Positions 1 through 8,836 of a stretch of 64,000 nt of DNA are shown piece by piece. The number at the start of each line of letters is the position of its first letter. Positions within the stretch are counted from its first letter, which is position 1. Where the stretch lies: contig NZ_CP011427.1 of NCBI RefSeq assembly GCF_001506165.1, forward strand, positions 310,001 to 374,000, read 5' to 3'. Both the position numbers and the translations under genes were made by a program. The DNA is from Pantoea vagans. GTDB lineage: Bacteria > Pseudomonadota > Gammaproteobacteria > Enterobacterales > Enterobacteriaceae. The notes under the pieces were generated by a model. The model had not been told where the DNA came from, ran no database searches, and saw nothing but the letters and a program-made list of their open reading frames with translations.

Positions 1-8
1 CCTTGAGA

Positions 9-656
9 ATGAACGAGACCGAAAACAAAGGGTTCTGGTATGCCGACTGGTCGTTCCCGATCTTTGTTGGCCTGCTGTCTGCGGGTGTGTTTGCCGGTAC
101 GCATATGTACTACCTGTACGGTATTGGCGCGTTTAACGAAGTCGCGTTTGTGTCGATGCTGCGTTCGGGTATGGAAACCGGCGTGTATGGCGCAGTGGCG
201 GCATTTGGTGCCAGTTTCTTGTTTGCCCGCATCATCGAAGGTTCGCTGGTGGGGATCCTCGATATTGGTGGCGCAATCCAGACCGGCGTTGGCCTGGGCG
301 TTCCGGCGCTGCTGCTCGGGGCAGGGATTGTGTTCCCGGTGGCCAACTTCGCCGCTTCACTGGCAACGGGCCTGGTGGTGGGGTTAGCCATTGGTTATCT
401 GATTATCCTGGCGCGTAAGTTCACCATTAATCAGAGCGATTCCACCTACGGTGCGGACGTGATGATGGGCGCAGGTAATGCCTCCGGTCGCTTCCTTGGG
501 CCGTTGATCATTCTCTCTGCGATGGCCGCATCGATTCCAATCGGTCTTGGTTCGCTGGTGGGTGCGCTGCTGTTTTATCTCTGGAACAAACCGATCACCG
601 GTGGTGCGATTCTCGGTGCCATGGTGTTAGGCGCGATGTTCCCGATTTCGTTGTGA
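9..656 (+). CDS. DUF4310 family membrane protein (transport component of a Dga-type operon)
   Basis: Very hydrophobic protein of about 215 residues with several glycine-rich membrane segments and conserved stretches such as FWYADWSFP near the N terminus and YGADVMMGAGNASGR in the middle. I recognise it as the DUF4310 family, which in enterobacteria is encoded with DUF4311/DUF4312 and a glycine-rich SFCGS protein upstream of the metallo-hydrolase and DgaE/DgaF genes found here. A role in uptake of the operon's unknown substrate is inferred only from this company. ATG at 9 is preferred over TTG at 3, but the window starts right here, so the ribosome site cannot be judged and the upstream genes are outside the window. 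Confidence 0.8.
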   Translation: MNETENKGFWYADWSFPIFVGLLSAGVFAGTHMYYLYGIGAFNEVAFVSMLRSGMETGVYGAVAAFGASFLFARIIEGSLVGILDIGGAIQTGVGLGVPALLLGAGIVFPVANFAASLATGLVVGLAIGYLIILARKFTINQSDSTYGADVMMGAGNASGRFLGPLIILSAMAASIPIGLGSLVGALLFYLWNKPITGGAILGAMVLGAMFPISL

Positions 657-671
657 TTTTTTGTGTGACCA

Positions 672-770
672 GGTCGCCATTAATGGCGACCCTACAATGG
701 CTCGGCGCGGTTTGTAGGGTCGGCAGTCAATTGCGGCTAGTATTTTGTAGGGTGCGCATTTATGCGCACC
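672..770. repeat. Two short perfect palindromes in an intergenic repeat unit
   Basis: In the gap between the DUF4310 gene and the hydrolase gene there is a 20-bp perfect palindrome (arms 672-681 and 682-691, ggtcgccatt/aatggcgacc) and a second one with 9-bp arms 751-759 and 762-770 (ggtgcgcat/atgcgcacc). Both are flanked by gtagggt motifs. They look like REP-type intergenic units and may end or protect the upstream transcript. The hydrolase ribosome site (taagga) follows directly. Confidence 0.6.
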
Positions 771-786
771 TGGCTAAGGAGTTCGC

Positions 787-1920
787 ATGTTTGATCTGAT
801 TCTGCGCCGCGCGCGTCTGTGCGACGAACAGCTGGTGGATATTGCCATCCAGCACGGCAAAATTGCTGCTGTAGGCGAGGTCAGCGGCCCAGCCCAGCAG
901 GAGCGCGATCTGGCAGGGCGTTACTACGTCAGCGCAGGCTGGATCGACAGCCACGTACACTGCTACCCCAAATCCCCGATTTACCATGATGAAGCTGATG
1001 CGATTGGTGTGGCGCAGGGCGTCACCACGGTTGTCGATGCGGGCAGCACCGGCGCGGATCATATCGACGATTTCTATCAGCTCACCCGTTCTGCCACCAC
1101 TGAAGTACGTGCGCTGATCAACATCTCGCGCACCGGCATCATCACCCAGAACGAACTGGCAGATATGGCGCAGATCGACGGCGAAGCGGTGGTGCAGGCG
1201 GTGAAACGCCGTCCAGACTTTATCGTGGGCCTGAAAGCGCGCATGAGCAGTAGCGTGGTGGGTGAAAACGGCATCCAGCCGCTGATTCGTGCCAAAGCCA
1301 TTCAGCAGGCGGCCGGTAATTTGCCATTGATGGTGCATATCGGAAATAACCCGCCGGTGCTGGAAGAGATTGCCGATCTGCTGACCTCGGGTGACATCAT
1401 CACCCACTGCTTCAATGGCAAACCTAACCGCATCCTGTCGCCGCAAGGTGAGCTGAAAGCGGCGGTGAAAAATGCCATCGCGCGCGGTGTGAAGTTGGAT
1501 ATCGGTCACGGCAGTGCCAGCTTTAGCTTTGAAGTGGCGCGCCAGGCCATCGCGCAGGGCATTCTGCCTGACACCATTAGCTCGGACATCTATTGTCGCA
1601 ACCGCATCAACGGGCCGGTACACAGTCTGGCGCACGTGATGTCGAAATTCTTCAGCATCGGTATGACCCTGCCGCAGATTATTGACTGCGTCACGGTGAA
1701 CGCCGCGGCTGGCCTGCGTTTAGCAGGCAAAGGGCGCTTAACCGCCGGTTATGACGCCGACCTGACCATTTTTACCGTCAAAGAGGAAGCCCGCCCGTTC
1801 GTCGATGCTGAAGGCGAACGGGTTCTGGGTGAGCAACATTTGCTGCCGCTGGCCGTGGTTGTCGCGGGTGAGTGGCATCTGACTGATGAAGGGAAAACCA
1901 ATCATGTCTTCGATTTATGA
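787..1920 (+). CDS. Amidohydrolase/deacetylase family metallo-hydrolase
   Basis: A 377-residue TIM-barrel metal-dependent hydrolase. The metal ligands of the amidohydrolase superfamily can be followed: HxH in SHVHCYP (about residue 55), a candidate carboxylated lysine in VGLKARMS (about 150), histidines in MVHIGNNP and ITHCFNG, and the late aspartate in TISSDIY. This subfamily accompanies DgaE/DgaF and is annotated as a deacetylase-like enzyme; a step removing a group from an amino-sugar-acid substrate fits but is inference. The start is ATG 787 behind aagga. The 3' end overlaps the next gene by 17 bases, so the two are cotranslated. Confidence 0.85.
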   Translation: MFDLILRRARLCDEQLVDIAIQHGKIAAVGEVSGPAQQERDLAGRYYVSAGWIDSHVHCYPKSPIYHDEADAIGVAQGVTTVVDAGSTGADHIDDFYQLTRSATTEVRALINISRTGIITQNELADMAQIDGEAVVQAVKRRPDFIVGLKARMSSSVVGENGIQPLIRAKAIQQAAGNLPLMVHIGNNPPVLEEIADLLTSGDIITHCFNGKPNRILSPQGELKAAVKNAIARGVKLDIGHGSASFSFEVARQAIAQGILPDTISSDIYCRNRINGPVHSLAHVMSKFFSIGMTLPQIIDCVTVNAAAGLRLAGKGRLTAGYDADLTIFTVKEEARPFVDAEGERVLGEQHLLPLAVVVAGEWHLTDEGKTNHVFDL

Positions 1921-3025
1921 AAAATATGACCTGAAACAGGTCATCAATGCCTCCGGTCGTATGACCATTCTTGGGGTTTCTACCCCGTCTGCTGATGTGG
2001 TGGACACGGTCAGCTACGGTCTGAATCACTACTTCGAGATCAAAGATCTGGTCAACAAGACCGGCGCGTACATCGCGAAATTGCTGGAGGTCGAGAATGC
2101 GGTAGTGGTGTCGTGCGCCTCTGCCGGTATCGCGCAAAGCGTGGCGGCGGTGATCGTCAAAGATAACGACTGGCTGCTGGATAACCTGCACGCTGCGCCG
2201 CTGACCGTGCCGCACGATATCGTGGTGCCAAAAGGCCACAACGTGAATTTTGGTGCTCCGGTGGGTGCGATGGTAGCACTGGGCGGTGGACGCCTGATTG
2301 AAGCCGGTTACAGCAATGAGTGCTCGCCAGAACAGCTGGCGGCAGCCATCACGCCGACCACGGCAGCGCTGCTGTATATCAAATCACACCACTGTGTGCA
2401 GAAAAGCCACCTCAGCGTTGAGCAGGCGGCGGTCGTTGCGCGTAAGCACGGTATTCCATTGATCGTGGATGCGGCGGCAGAAGAGGATCTGCAGTGCTAC
2501 TACCAGATGGGTGCCGATCTGGTGATCTACAGCGGTGCGAAAGCGATTGAAGGGCCAACCAGCGGCTTAGTGATTGGCCGCACCCAGTATGTTGAGTGGG
2601 TAAAACGTCAGAGCAACGGCATTGGCCGTGCAATGAAAGTGGGCAAAGAAGGTATTCTTGGCCTGACGCAAGCGATTGAAAACTATCTGGTACAGCCAAA
2701 AACTACCGGTGCCGAAATGGTCGCCAATATGACGCCGTTTATCGACCATCTCAATGGGATAAATGGCGTGACCGCTCGCGTGGTGTGGGATGCGGCAGGA
2801 CGTGATATCGCTCGTGCGGAAATTAAGTTTGATGAAGCAGTCACGGGTTGGCCCACTGGCGAACTGGTGCAGGCGCTGAAAACCGGCGACATCGCCATCT
2901 ATTTCCGTGGCTATAAAGCCAATGAAGGCATCATTGAAGCCGATGTGCGCAGTGTGAGCGCCGATCAGCTACACATCATCTTTAGCCGTATCCAGGCGTT
3001 AATCAGCGGAGGAAAACGCGCATGA
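1904..3025 (+). CDS. dgaE: DgaE-like PLP-dependent ammonia-lyase/dehydratase
   Basis: Fold-type I PLP enzyme of 373 residues resembling SelA/DgaE. The Schiff-base lysine is very likely Lys213 in YSGAKAIEGPTSG, with the cofactor aspartate in PLIVDAAAEED upstream. In Salmonella, DgaE turns D-glucosaminate-6-phosphate into 2-keto-3-deoxygluconate-6-phosphate (KDGP); here the operon has no dga PTS genes in view, so the physiological substrate may differ. The start is ATG 1904 (SSIYEKY), which matches the family, rather than the in-frame ATG at 1886 inside the previous gene; gaaggga at 1888-1894 can serve as ribosome site. The stop overlaps the next start as ATGA. Confidence 0.85.
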   Translation: MSSIYEKYDLKQVINASGRMTILGVSTPSADVVDTVSYGLNHYFEIKDLVNKTGAYIAKLLEVENAVVVSCASAGIAQSVAAVIVKDNDWLLDNLHAAPLTVPHDIVVPKGHNVNFGAPVGAMVALGGGRLIEAGYSNECSPEQLAAAITPTTAALLYIKSHHCVQKSHLSVEQAAVVARKHGIPLIVDAAAEEDLQCYYQMGADLVIYSGAKAIEGPTSGLVIGRTQYVEWVKRQSNGIGRAMKVGKEGILGLTQAIENYLVQPKTTGAEMVANMTPFIDHLNGINGVTARVVWDAAGRDIARAEIKFDEAVTGWPTGELVQALKTGDIAIYFRGYKANEGIIEADVRSVSADQLHIIFSRIQALISGGKRA

Positions 3026-3759
3026 GTCTGAACCCTAATTTCTATCAGGACCGTCTGTGCCTCAACGTGCTGGCGGGTTCAAAGCAGAATGCCAAAGAGA
3101 TTTGGCAGGCAGCGGAAGGCCATGTGTTGGTGGGCGTGCTGTCAAAAAACTACGCCAGCAACGAAGAAGCGATTGCCGATATGCGCGAGTATGCGGCGCT
3201 GATCGATAACGCACTGTCCGTAGGGCTGGGCGCGGGCGATCCCAATCAGTCGGCGATGGTGAGTGAAATCTCCGCGGTGCTGCAACCACAGCACGTCAAC
3301 CAGGTGTTTACCGGTGTGGCAACCAGCCGTGCGCTGCTGGGCCAGAACCAAACCGTCGTGAATGGATTGATCTCCCCGACCGGCACGCCGGGTTTGGTGA
3401 AGATCTCCACCGGGCCGCGCAGTTCGCAGGTTGAGGATGCGATTGTGCCAATCGACAGCGCGATTGCCATGCTGCAAGACATGGGCGGCAGCTCAGTGAA
3501 ATACTTCCCCATGGGCGGTTTGAAAGCGGTGAATGAGTACCGTGCGGTGGCGGAAGCCTGCGCGCGTCACGACTTCTGGCTGGAACCGACTGGCGGTATC
3601 GATCTCAATAATTTCGAAGCCATTGTGCAAATTGCGCTCGATGCAGGCGTAAGCAAAGTTATCCCGCACGTCTATAGTTCGATCATTGATAGCGCCACCG
3701 GCGACACGCGCATTGACGATGTGCGTCAGCTTCTGGCAACGTGCAAAAAATTGCTGTAA
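3022..3759 (+). CDS. dgaF: DgaF-like KDGP aldolase
   Basis: A 245-residue TIM-barrel aldolase of the DgaF/KDGP-aldolase family, which cleaves 2-keto-3-deoxy-6-phosphogluconate to pyruvate and glyceraldehyde-3-phosphate. Conserved stretches visible are PTGTPGLVKISTGPRSS, KYFPMGGLKA (phosphate-side lysine region) and WLEPTGGIDL. It is the last enzyme of the pathway laid out by the two genes upstream. The start overlaps the dgaE stop (ATGA) and has a strong ggagga ribosome site at 3008-3013, a classic coupled arrangement. Function by family is secure; the true substrate of the whole route is not. Confidence 0.85.
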   Translation: MSLNPNFYQDRLCLNVLAGSKQNAKEIWQAAEGHVLVGVLSKNYASNEEAIADMREYAALIDNALSVGLGAGDPNQSAMVSEISAVLQPQHVNQVFTGVATSRALLGQNQTVVNGLISPTGTPGLVKISTGPRSSQVEDAIVPIDSAIAMLQDMGGSSVKYFPMGGLKAVNEYRAVAEACARHDFWLEPTGGIDLNNFEAIVQIALDAGVSKVIPHVYSSIIDSATGDTRIDDVRQLLATCKKLL

Positions 3760-3782
3760 CACATCAGTACAGGTGAGGCTCC

Positions 3783-5693
3783 GTGAGATTTCCCAATCAG
3801 CGACTGGCACAACTTTTCGCTGCGCTACAAAACGAAACGCTGCCGCAGGATGAGCTGGCGCGCCGCTTTTCTGTTTCCACGCGCACGGTGCGCACCGATA
3901 TCACCGCGCTGAATGCGCTGCTAGAGCAACACGGCGCGCAGTTCGTGCTGGCGCGCGGCGCGGGCTATCAACTGAAGATTGACGACGTGGTGCGTTTCGA
4001 CCGCTTGCAGGAAGAGAGCGCCGCGCCGTTGCGCGTGCCGCGCACTTCGCAGGATCGCGTGCGCTATCTGTTGACGCGTTTCCTCACCGCCGCCTATTCC
4101 CTCAAGCTGGAAGATTTGTCGGAAGAGTGGTTTGTCAGCCGCGCGACCTTGCAAAGTGATATGGCGGAAGTGCGCGAGTGGCTCGGCCGCTATCATCTCA
4201 ATATTGAAACCAAACCGCGTTACGGCATGAAGCTGTTTGGCAGCGAGGCGGCGATCCGCACCTGCCTGACGGATTTACTCTGGCAGATCGATCAGGTGAC
4301 GCCAGACAGCCCGCTGCTGACGGTTGAAGCATTGCACAGCGGCATGCTGGATCAGTTAAAGCCACTGCTGGAACACTGCTTCGCTCAGCACGCGATTCGC
4401 CTTAGCGATGAGGGGGAACGCTATCTGCAAATCTACTGCGCCGTGGCGATACGCCGCATCAGCGAGGGTTTTCCCCTTAACGATCCCGGCGCAGAAGATG
4501 TCGGTGATGAAGTGCGTGAAGCGGCGCAGGATTTGGTGAACCTGATGCGACCGCTGGTGGGCAAACCGATCTCGCAGGCGGAAGAAAACTGGTTGCGCGT
4601 CAATATTGCTGCGCGCCAGATCCAGGCATTAGCACCTAGCACCATCAATGCCGATGACGCTGATGCGCTGGTCGATTACTTGCTGAATTACATCAACACC
4701 CATTACAACTACCGGCTCCAGCAGGATGAACAACTGCGCGCCGATCTGCTCACCCATATCAAGACCATGATCACTCGGGTCCGCTACCAAATCCATATTC
4801 CGAATCCCTTGCTGAGCAACATCAAACAGCACTATCCAATGGCGTATGACGTGACGCTGGCGGCGGTGACCAGCTGGGGCAAGTACACGCCTTACAGCAT
4901 CAGCGAAAACGAGATTGGCTTCCTGGTGCTGCACATCGGCGTCGGGCTGGAACGCCACTACGATGTCGGCTATCAGCGCCATCCGCAGGTGCTGCTGGTG
5001 TGTGACAGCGGCAACTCCACGCTGCGCATGATTGAGGCGCTGCTGCTGCGCAAATATCCGCAATTAGTGGTCACGGCGCGTTTGTCGCAGCGTGATTATG
5101 AGATGCGCGCGCACATCGACGAAGACTTCGTGATATCTACTGCGCGTCTCAGCGAGAAGAACAAGCCGATTGTGGTGATGTCGCCGTTCCCGACTGAGTT
5201 CCAGCTTGAGCAGTTGGGTAAGCTGGTGCTGGTGGATCGCACCCGTCCGTACATGCTGGAGAAGTACTTCGATGCGCAGCACTTTATGGTGCTGGATAAG
5301 CCGATGTCACAGTCGGCGCTGTTCGGTGTGTTGTGCGAGCAGCTGGAGCGGGAAGGGTATGTGGATGCCGATTTTTATCCATCGGTTGAAGAGCGTGAAG
5401 CGATAGTCAGCACGCTGCTTGGCGAAGGTATCGCGCTGCCGCACTCGCTGGGATTACTGGCGAAGAAAACCGTGGTCTACACCGTGCTGGCACCGCATGG
5501 CGTGAGCTGGGGTGATGAAACGGCATCGGTGATTTTCCTGCTGGCGATCAGCAAAAGCGAATACGAAGAGGCGATGGCGATTTACGATCTGTTCGTGACC
5601 TTTTTGCGCGAAAGGGCGACCGCACGGCTGCGGGATTGTGGCGATTTCGTCAGTTTTAAAGCGGTGGCGATAGATTGTTTGAGCAGGATGTGA
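3783..5693 (+). CDS. PRD-domain transcriptional regulator with PTS EIIB/EIIA-like domains
   Basis: A 636-residue MtlR/BglG-type regulator. An N-terminal HTH (QDELARRFSVSTRTVRTDI, about residues 18-36) is followed by a second winged-helix region, two PRD domains (about 180-400), an EIIB-like domain with VCDSGNS (Cys407) and an EIIA-like domain with ALPHSLG (His554). Such proteins sense PTS phosphorylation and sugar through the PRD histidines and control the neighbouring operon. It starts with GTG 3783 behind aggtgagg, 23 bases after the aldolase gene, so it is the last gene of the operon and probably its own regulator. No PTS permease is visible in the window, which is odd for a PTS-sensing protein. 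Confidence 0.85.
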   Translation: MRFPNQRLAQLFAALQNETLPQDELARRFSVSTRTVRTDITALNALLEQHGAQFVLARGAGYQLKIDDVVRFDRLQEESAAPLRVPRTSQDRVRYLLTRFLTAAYSLKLEDLSEEWFVSRATLQSDMAEVREWLGRYHLNIETKPRYGMKLFGSEAAIRTCLTDLLWQIDQVTPDSPLLTVEALHSGMLDQLKPLLEHCFAQHAIRLSDEGERYLQIYCAVAIRRISEGFPLNDPGAEDVGDEVREAAQDLVNLMRPLVGKPISQAEENWLRVNIAARQIQALAPSTINADDADALVDYLLNYINTHYNYRLQQDEQLRADLLTHIKTMITRVRYQIHIPNPLLSNIKQHYPMAYDVTLAAVTSWGKYTPYSISENEIGFLVLHIGVGLERHYDVGYQRHPQVLLVCDSGNSTLRMIEALLLRKYPQLVVTARLSQRDYEMRAHIDEDFVISTARLSEKNKPIVVMSPFPTEFQLEQLGKLVLVDRTRPYMLEKYFDAQHFMVLDKPMSQSALFGVLCEQLEREGYVDADFYPSVEEREAIVSTLLGEGIALPHSLGLLAKKTVVYTVLAPHGVSWGDETASVIFLLAISKSEYEEAMAIYDLFVTFLRERATARLRDCGDFVSFKAVAIDCLSRM

Positions 5694-5712
5694 GGGGAGC
5701 GTTGGTCTTTCA

Positions 5713-5829
5713 CCCTCACCCCAGCCCTCTCCCGCAAGCGGGCGAGGGAATGTTTAGGGGGTGCACCGTTATCACTCCAGTGCTGGGTCGGCCCCCTCTA
5801 CCGCTTGCGGGAGAGGGCTGGGGTGAGGG
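5713..5829. repeat. 28-bp perfect inverted repeat (intergenic repeat element)
   Basis: The arms 5713-5740 and 5802-5829 are exact reverse complements over 28 bases, with a 61-base spacer, between the convergent PRD regulator and yhaJ genes. The core ccctctcccgcaagcg is the kind of dispersed element seen in Pantoea and relatives; a related copy lies at 13762-13931. It can act as a bidirectional terminator, but there is no clear T-run. Confidence 0.8.
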
Positions 5830-5846
5830 AGTCAGCACGCACCACC

Positions 5847-6746
5847 CTAACCGCGCTTCGCCAGTAACCGCGGGATCTCACGCAAACACCACGCCTTGGC
5901 CTCACCCATACTGTCGCGGCGCCACGCCATAATAATATCCACTTCACGCGTGTATTCGGCACTGACCACTCGCAGACGCCCTTCGGCGATATCCTGCTCT
6001 ACCATCGGGTAGGGCATGGTAGCGACACCCAATCCTGCCAGCAGCGCACGGCGTTTGTCGTCCATGCTACTGACCGTCAGGCGCTGCTGTTTATCCAGCA
6101 ACTGCACGGTTAAAACCGGACGCTCGCGCGCGGTATCCGCTACGGCAATACCGCGATACTTCACGCGGGTCACTTCGGACAGCGGCTCGGCTTCCTGATG
6201 AATCGGATGATCCGGACTCGCCACGTACACGCTCATGATGCTGTACAGTTTGCGGGTGTTGATTTCGGTCGAGGCGCGAAAATGCATATCTGGCGCAATC
6301 ACGATATCGGCGCGGCCCTGTTCCAGACGCTCCCACGCGCCCGCCAGCACTTCAGTGACCAGCGAAATCTGCGTATTGGCTTTTTCCGCCAGTTTCTCGA
6401 CGATGGGGAACAGCAGATTGGTGGGGATCAGCGCTTCCGCCACAATGGTGAGATGGGTTTCCCAACCGCGCGCAAGGGCTTCGGCATCGGTGGTGAGTTT
6501 ATCGGCCGCTTCCAGTAGCACGCGACCGCGCTCCAACAGCATGCGTCCTACATTGGTAAATTTGGTGCGGTGGCCAGAGCGGTCAAACAGCACTACGTCC
6601 AGTTCCTCTTCCAGCTTCTGCATGGTATAGCTCAATGCAGACGGAACACGACCCAGTTCATCGGCCGCTGCGGCAAAGCTGCCACGACGATCAATAGCAT
6701 CCATCACACGTAAAGCTTCGAGGGTTAACGCGCGGTCTTTTGCCAT
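5847..6746 (-). CDS. yhaJ: LysR-type transcriptional regulator YhaJ
   Basis: A 299-residue LysR-family regulator, nearly colinear with E. coli YhaJ. The N-terminal winged HTH starts ALTLEALRVMDAIDRRGSFA and includes LGRVPSALSYTMQKLEEEL; the rest is the periplasmic-binding-like effector domain (about 90-290). E. coli YhaJ senses aromatic breakdown products and activates yqjF and other genes; both yhaJ and yqjF are in this window, so the circuit may be conserved. It is divergent from yhaK, sharing a 129-base promoter region. Confidence 0.93.
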   Translation of the reverse strand: MAKDRALTLEALRVMDAIDRRGSFAAAADELGRVPSALSYTMQKLEEELDVVLFDRSGHRTKFTNVGRMLLERGRVLLEAADKLTTDAEALARGWETHLTIVAEALIPTNLLFPIVEKLAEKANTQISLVTEVLAGAWERLEQGRADIVIAPDMHFRASTEINTRKLYSIMSVYVASPDHPIHQEAEPLSEVTRVKYRGIAVADTARERPVLTVQLLDKQQRLTVSSMDDKRRALLAGLGVATMPYPMVEQDIAEGRLRVVSAEYTREVDIIMAWRRDSMGEAKAWCLREIPRLLAKRG

Positions 6747-6875
6747 GCCGGTTCTCTGTCAGTAAATTTGAACATGCCCGGCAGATTAACTGGCTTACAA
6801 TCTGGCGTCCAGCCTTTTACCATTGGCGTATAAAGCCTGCGTTCGATTATCACCGCAGAGCGTCGGAGGTAATTC

Positions 6876-7577
6876 ATGATGACAACCCGCTGCGCGTCCG
6901 CATGTGGCCAAGCCGATTTCGGTTGGTTGCAGGCGCGATACAGCTTCTCTTTTGGCCACTATTTTGATCCTAAAATGATGGGCTACGCGTCATTGCGCGT
7001 GCTCAACCAGGAAGTGCTGGCGCCGGGTGCCGCGTTTCAGCCGCGTAGCTATCCGCAAGTCGATGTGCTGAACCTGGTGCTGCAAGGCGAAGCGGAATAC
7101 CGCGACAGTGAAGGGAATCATCTGATCGCCAACGCCGGGGAAGCAATGCTGTTATCCACGCGTCAGGGCGTGAATTACAGCGAAATCAATCTTAGCAAAG
7201 ATCGGCCCCTTACGCGTATGCAACTGTGGCTGGCCGCTTGCCCCGAGCGTGAAAATCCGCTGCTGCAGAAAATGACGTTGCCGGAACAAACCTGCTTGCT
7301 GCTGGCTTCGCCGGATGGTGCCGAAGGTAGCCTGCAACTACGCCAACAGGTCTGGGTGCATCAGGTGACGCTGGCTCCCGGTGAGCACTACACGGTGAAA
7401 TTGCATGGCGCACGCGCGTATCTGCAATCGATTCACGGTTCACTGGATCTGCAAGCAAACAGTGCCAATCAGGAACGACTCGGCTGTGGTGATGGGGCGT
7501 TTTTGAGTGAAGAGAACCAGATTACGTTACAGGCAAAAACGCCGTTGCGTGCGCTGGTGATTGACCTTCCGGGATGA
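6876..7577 (+). CDS. yhaK: Pirin-family bicupin YhaK
   Basis: A 233-residue bicupin (pirin-like) protein with the YhaK signature FGHYFDP and AEYRDSEGN. In E. coli YhaK is a cytosolic redox-sensitive protein regulated by NsrR; unlike YhhW it has little quercetinase activity, so an enzymatic role is uncertain. ATG 6876 follows cggaggt with good spacing. It is transcribed away from yhaJ, which may regulate it, and converges on dolP with a bidirectional terminator between them. Confidence 0.92.
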   Translation: MMTTRCASACGQADFGWLQARYSFSFGHYFDPKMMGYASLRVLNQEVLAPGAAFQPRSYPQVDVLNLVLQGEAEYRDSEGNHLIANAGEAMLLSTRQGVNYSEINLSKDRPLTRMQLWLAACPERENPLLQKMTLPEQTCLLLASPDGAEGSLQLRQQVWVHQVTLAPGEHYTVKLHGARAYLQSIHGSLDLQANSANQERLGCGDGAFLSEENQITLQAKTPLRALVIDLPG

Positions 7578-7615
7578 AAAAGGCAGCCGATAGAGGCTGC
7601 CCTGATTTGATAAAG

Positions 7616-7640
7616 AGGCGCACCGTTGTGCGCCTTTTAT
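7616..7640. terminator. Bidirectional terminator between yhaK and dolP
   Basis: The 8-bp stem aggcgcac (7616-7623)/gtgcgcct (7628-7635) has a 4-base loop and is followed by ttttattttg on the plus strand, with aaag on the other side. A second hairpin (ggcagcc/ggctgcc, 7582-7600) lies just upstream. Confidence 0.8.
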
Positions 7641-7647
7641 TTTGCCG

Positions 7648-8220
7648 TTACTTCAGAATGGTAAAGGCTGTGGTCACGTGCTTCACGCCGCTGACACGGC
7701 TGGCCACATCCGCTGCAGCTGCCGCTTCTTGCTGTGTCACCAGGCCCAGCAAGAACACCTCACCATTTTCGGTGGTCACTTTCACGTTAGATGATTTCAC
7801 CTGATCGCTGCCCAACAGCTGGGAACGAATTTTGGTGGTGATCCAGGTATCAGAAGAGGAGGTCCCGAGGCTGACTTTCTGGCCGGTACGGATTTCGTTA
7901 TAGACTTCGGTGGCACCATCGACGCCCATGGCGATCTGTTTCGCGCGGCTCGCCAGATCGGCAGACGGTGACTGGCCGGTCAGCAGCACTTTGCCTTGAT
8001 ACGCGGTGACGACCACACGCGCCTGGTTTTTGATTTGTTCATCTTTCGCCAGCGCGTTAGTGACACGTAACTCCAGCGTACCATCATCCACCTGGGTACC
8101 TACGGTACGGGGATCGGTGGCCGTTTTGGTGGCGACAGCGGCACCGCCCGCGACAACGGCGACACAGCCCTGCAGCAGCATGGCGGTTAACAGAATGGCG
8201 ACAGCGTTCAATGCTTTCAT
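7648..8220 (-). CDS. dolP: Outer-membrane lipoprotein DolP (YraP), two BON domains
   Basis: A 190-residue lipoprotein with a signal peptide ending in the lipobox LLQGC and two BON domains (about 45-115 and 120-190). In E. coli DolP sits on the inner face of the outer membrane, associates with division sites and the BAM machinery, and supports envelope integrity and amidase regulation; it is sigma-E dependent. The start is placed at ATG 8220 (MKALNAV), which follows aggag and begins the signal peptide, rather than six codons upstream. Last gene of lpoA-yraN-diaA-dolP, 14 bases after diaA. Confidence 0.95.
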   Translation of the reverse strand: MKALNAVAILLTAMLLQGCVAVVAGGAAVATKTATDPRTVGTQVDDGTLELRVTNALAKDEQIKNQARVVVTAYQGKVLLTGQSPSADLASRAKQIAMGVDGATEVYNEIRTGQKVSLGTSSSDTWITTKIRSQLLGSDQVKSSNVKVTTENGEVFLLGLVTQQEAAAAADVASRVSGVKHVTTAFTILK

Positions 8221-8234
8221 TTGAGCTCCTTCAG

Positions 8235-8822
8235 TCATTCCTGGTGTGGGAACAAAGTGTTATCAATCAAATCGCACAGGCAATTCAGCGTCAGCATATG
8301 CATTTCCTGAATGCGTGCGCTGCGATGTGACGGAATGCGAATTTCCACATCGTGCGGACCCAGCAGGCCCGCCAGCTCACCGCCGTCATGGCCGGTCAGC
8401 GCGACGATAGTCATATCGCGAGTAACCGCAGCTTCAACCGCTTTGACAATATCGCGGGTGTTACCACGGGTTGAAATGGCCAGCAGCACATCACCGGCCT
8501 GACCAAGCGCGCGAACCTGCTTGGCATAAATCTCATCATGAAGACGATCGTTACCAATCGCCGTCAGCATCACGTTATCAGCACTCAGTGCCAATGCAGG
8601 CAGGCTGGGGCGCTCGGTCTCAAAACGATTGATCATGCTGGCGGCGAAATGCTGCGCGTTGGCCGATGACGCACCGTTGCCGCAGCTCAGGATTTTGTTA
8701 CCGTTCAGCAGCGACTGCACCAGCGTCATGGCCGCGCGGGAAATGGCATCCGGCAGCGCTTCCGCAGCGGCGATTTGAGTCTGAATACTTTCGGTAAAAC
8801 ACGCTTTAATTCTGTCCTGCAC
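8235..8822 (-). CDS. diaA: DnaA initiator-associating protein DiaA
   Basis: A 195-residue SIS-domain protein almost identical to E. coli DiaA over its full length. The SIS phosphosugar-binding motif is [15 protein letters not shown] and a second conserved part is [10 protein letters not shown]. DiaA forms a homotetramer that bridges DnaA molecules at oriC and ensures timely replication initiation. It starts with GTG at 8822, as in E. coli. It sits between yraN and dolP with short gaps, consistent with a single transcript from lpoA. Confidence 0.96.
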   Translation of the reverse strand: MQDRIKACFTESIQTQIAAAEALPDAISRAAMTLVQSLLNGNKILSCGNGASSANAQHFAASMINRFETERPSLPALALSADNVMLTAIGNDRLHDEIYAKQVRALGQAGDVLLAISTRGNTRDIVKAVEAAVTRDMTIVALTGHDGGELAGLLGPHDVEIRIPSHRSARIQEMHMLTLNCLCDLIDNTLFPHQE

Positions 8823-8836
8823 AAGACCACCTGGTT

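Noticed and set aside
760-1635. Long minus-strand open frame (291 codons) opposite the metallo-hydrolase
   Set aside because: It is the shadow of a well-recognised gene on the other strand; no family resemblance and no ribosome site.
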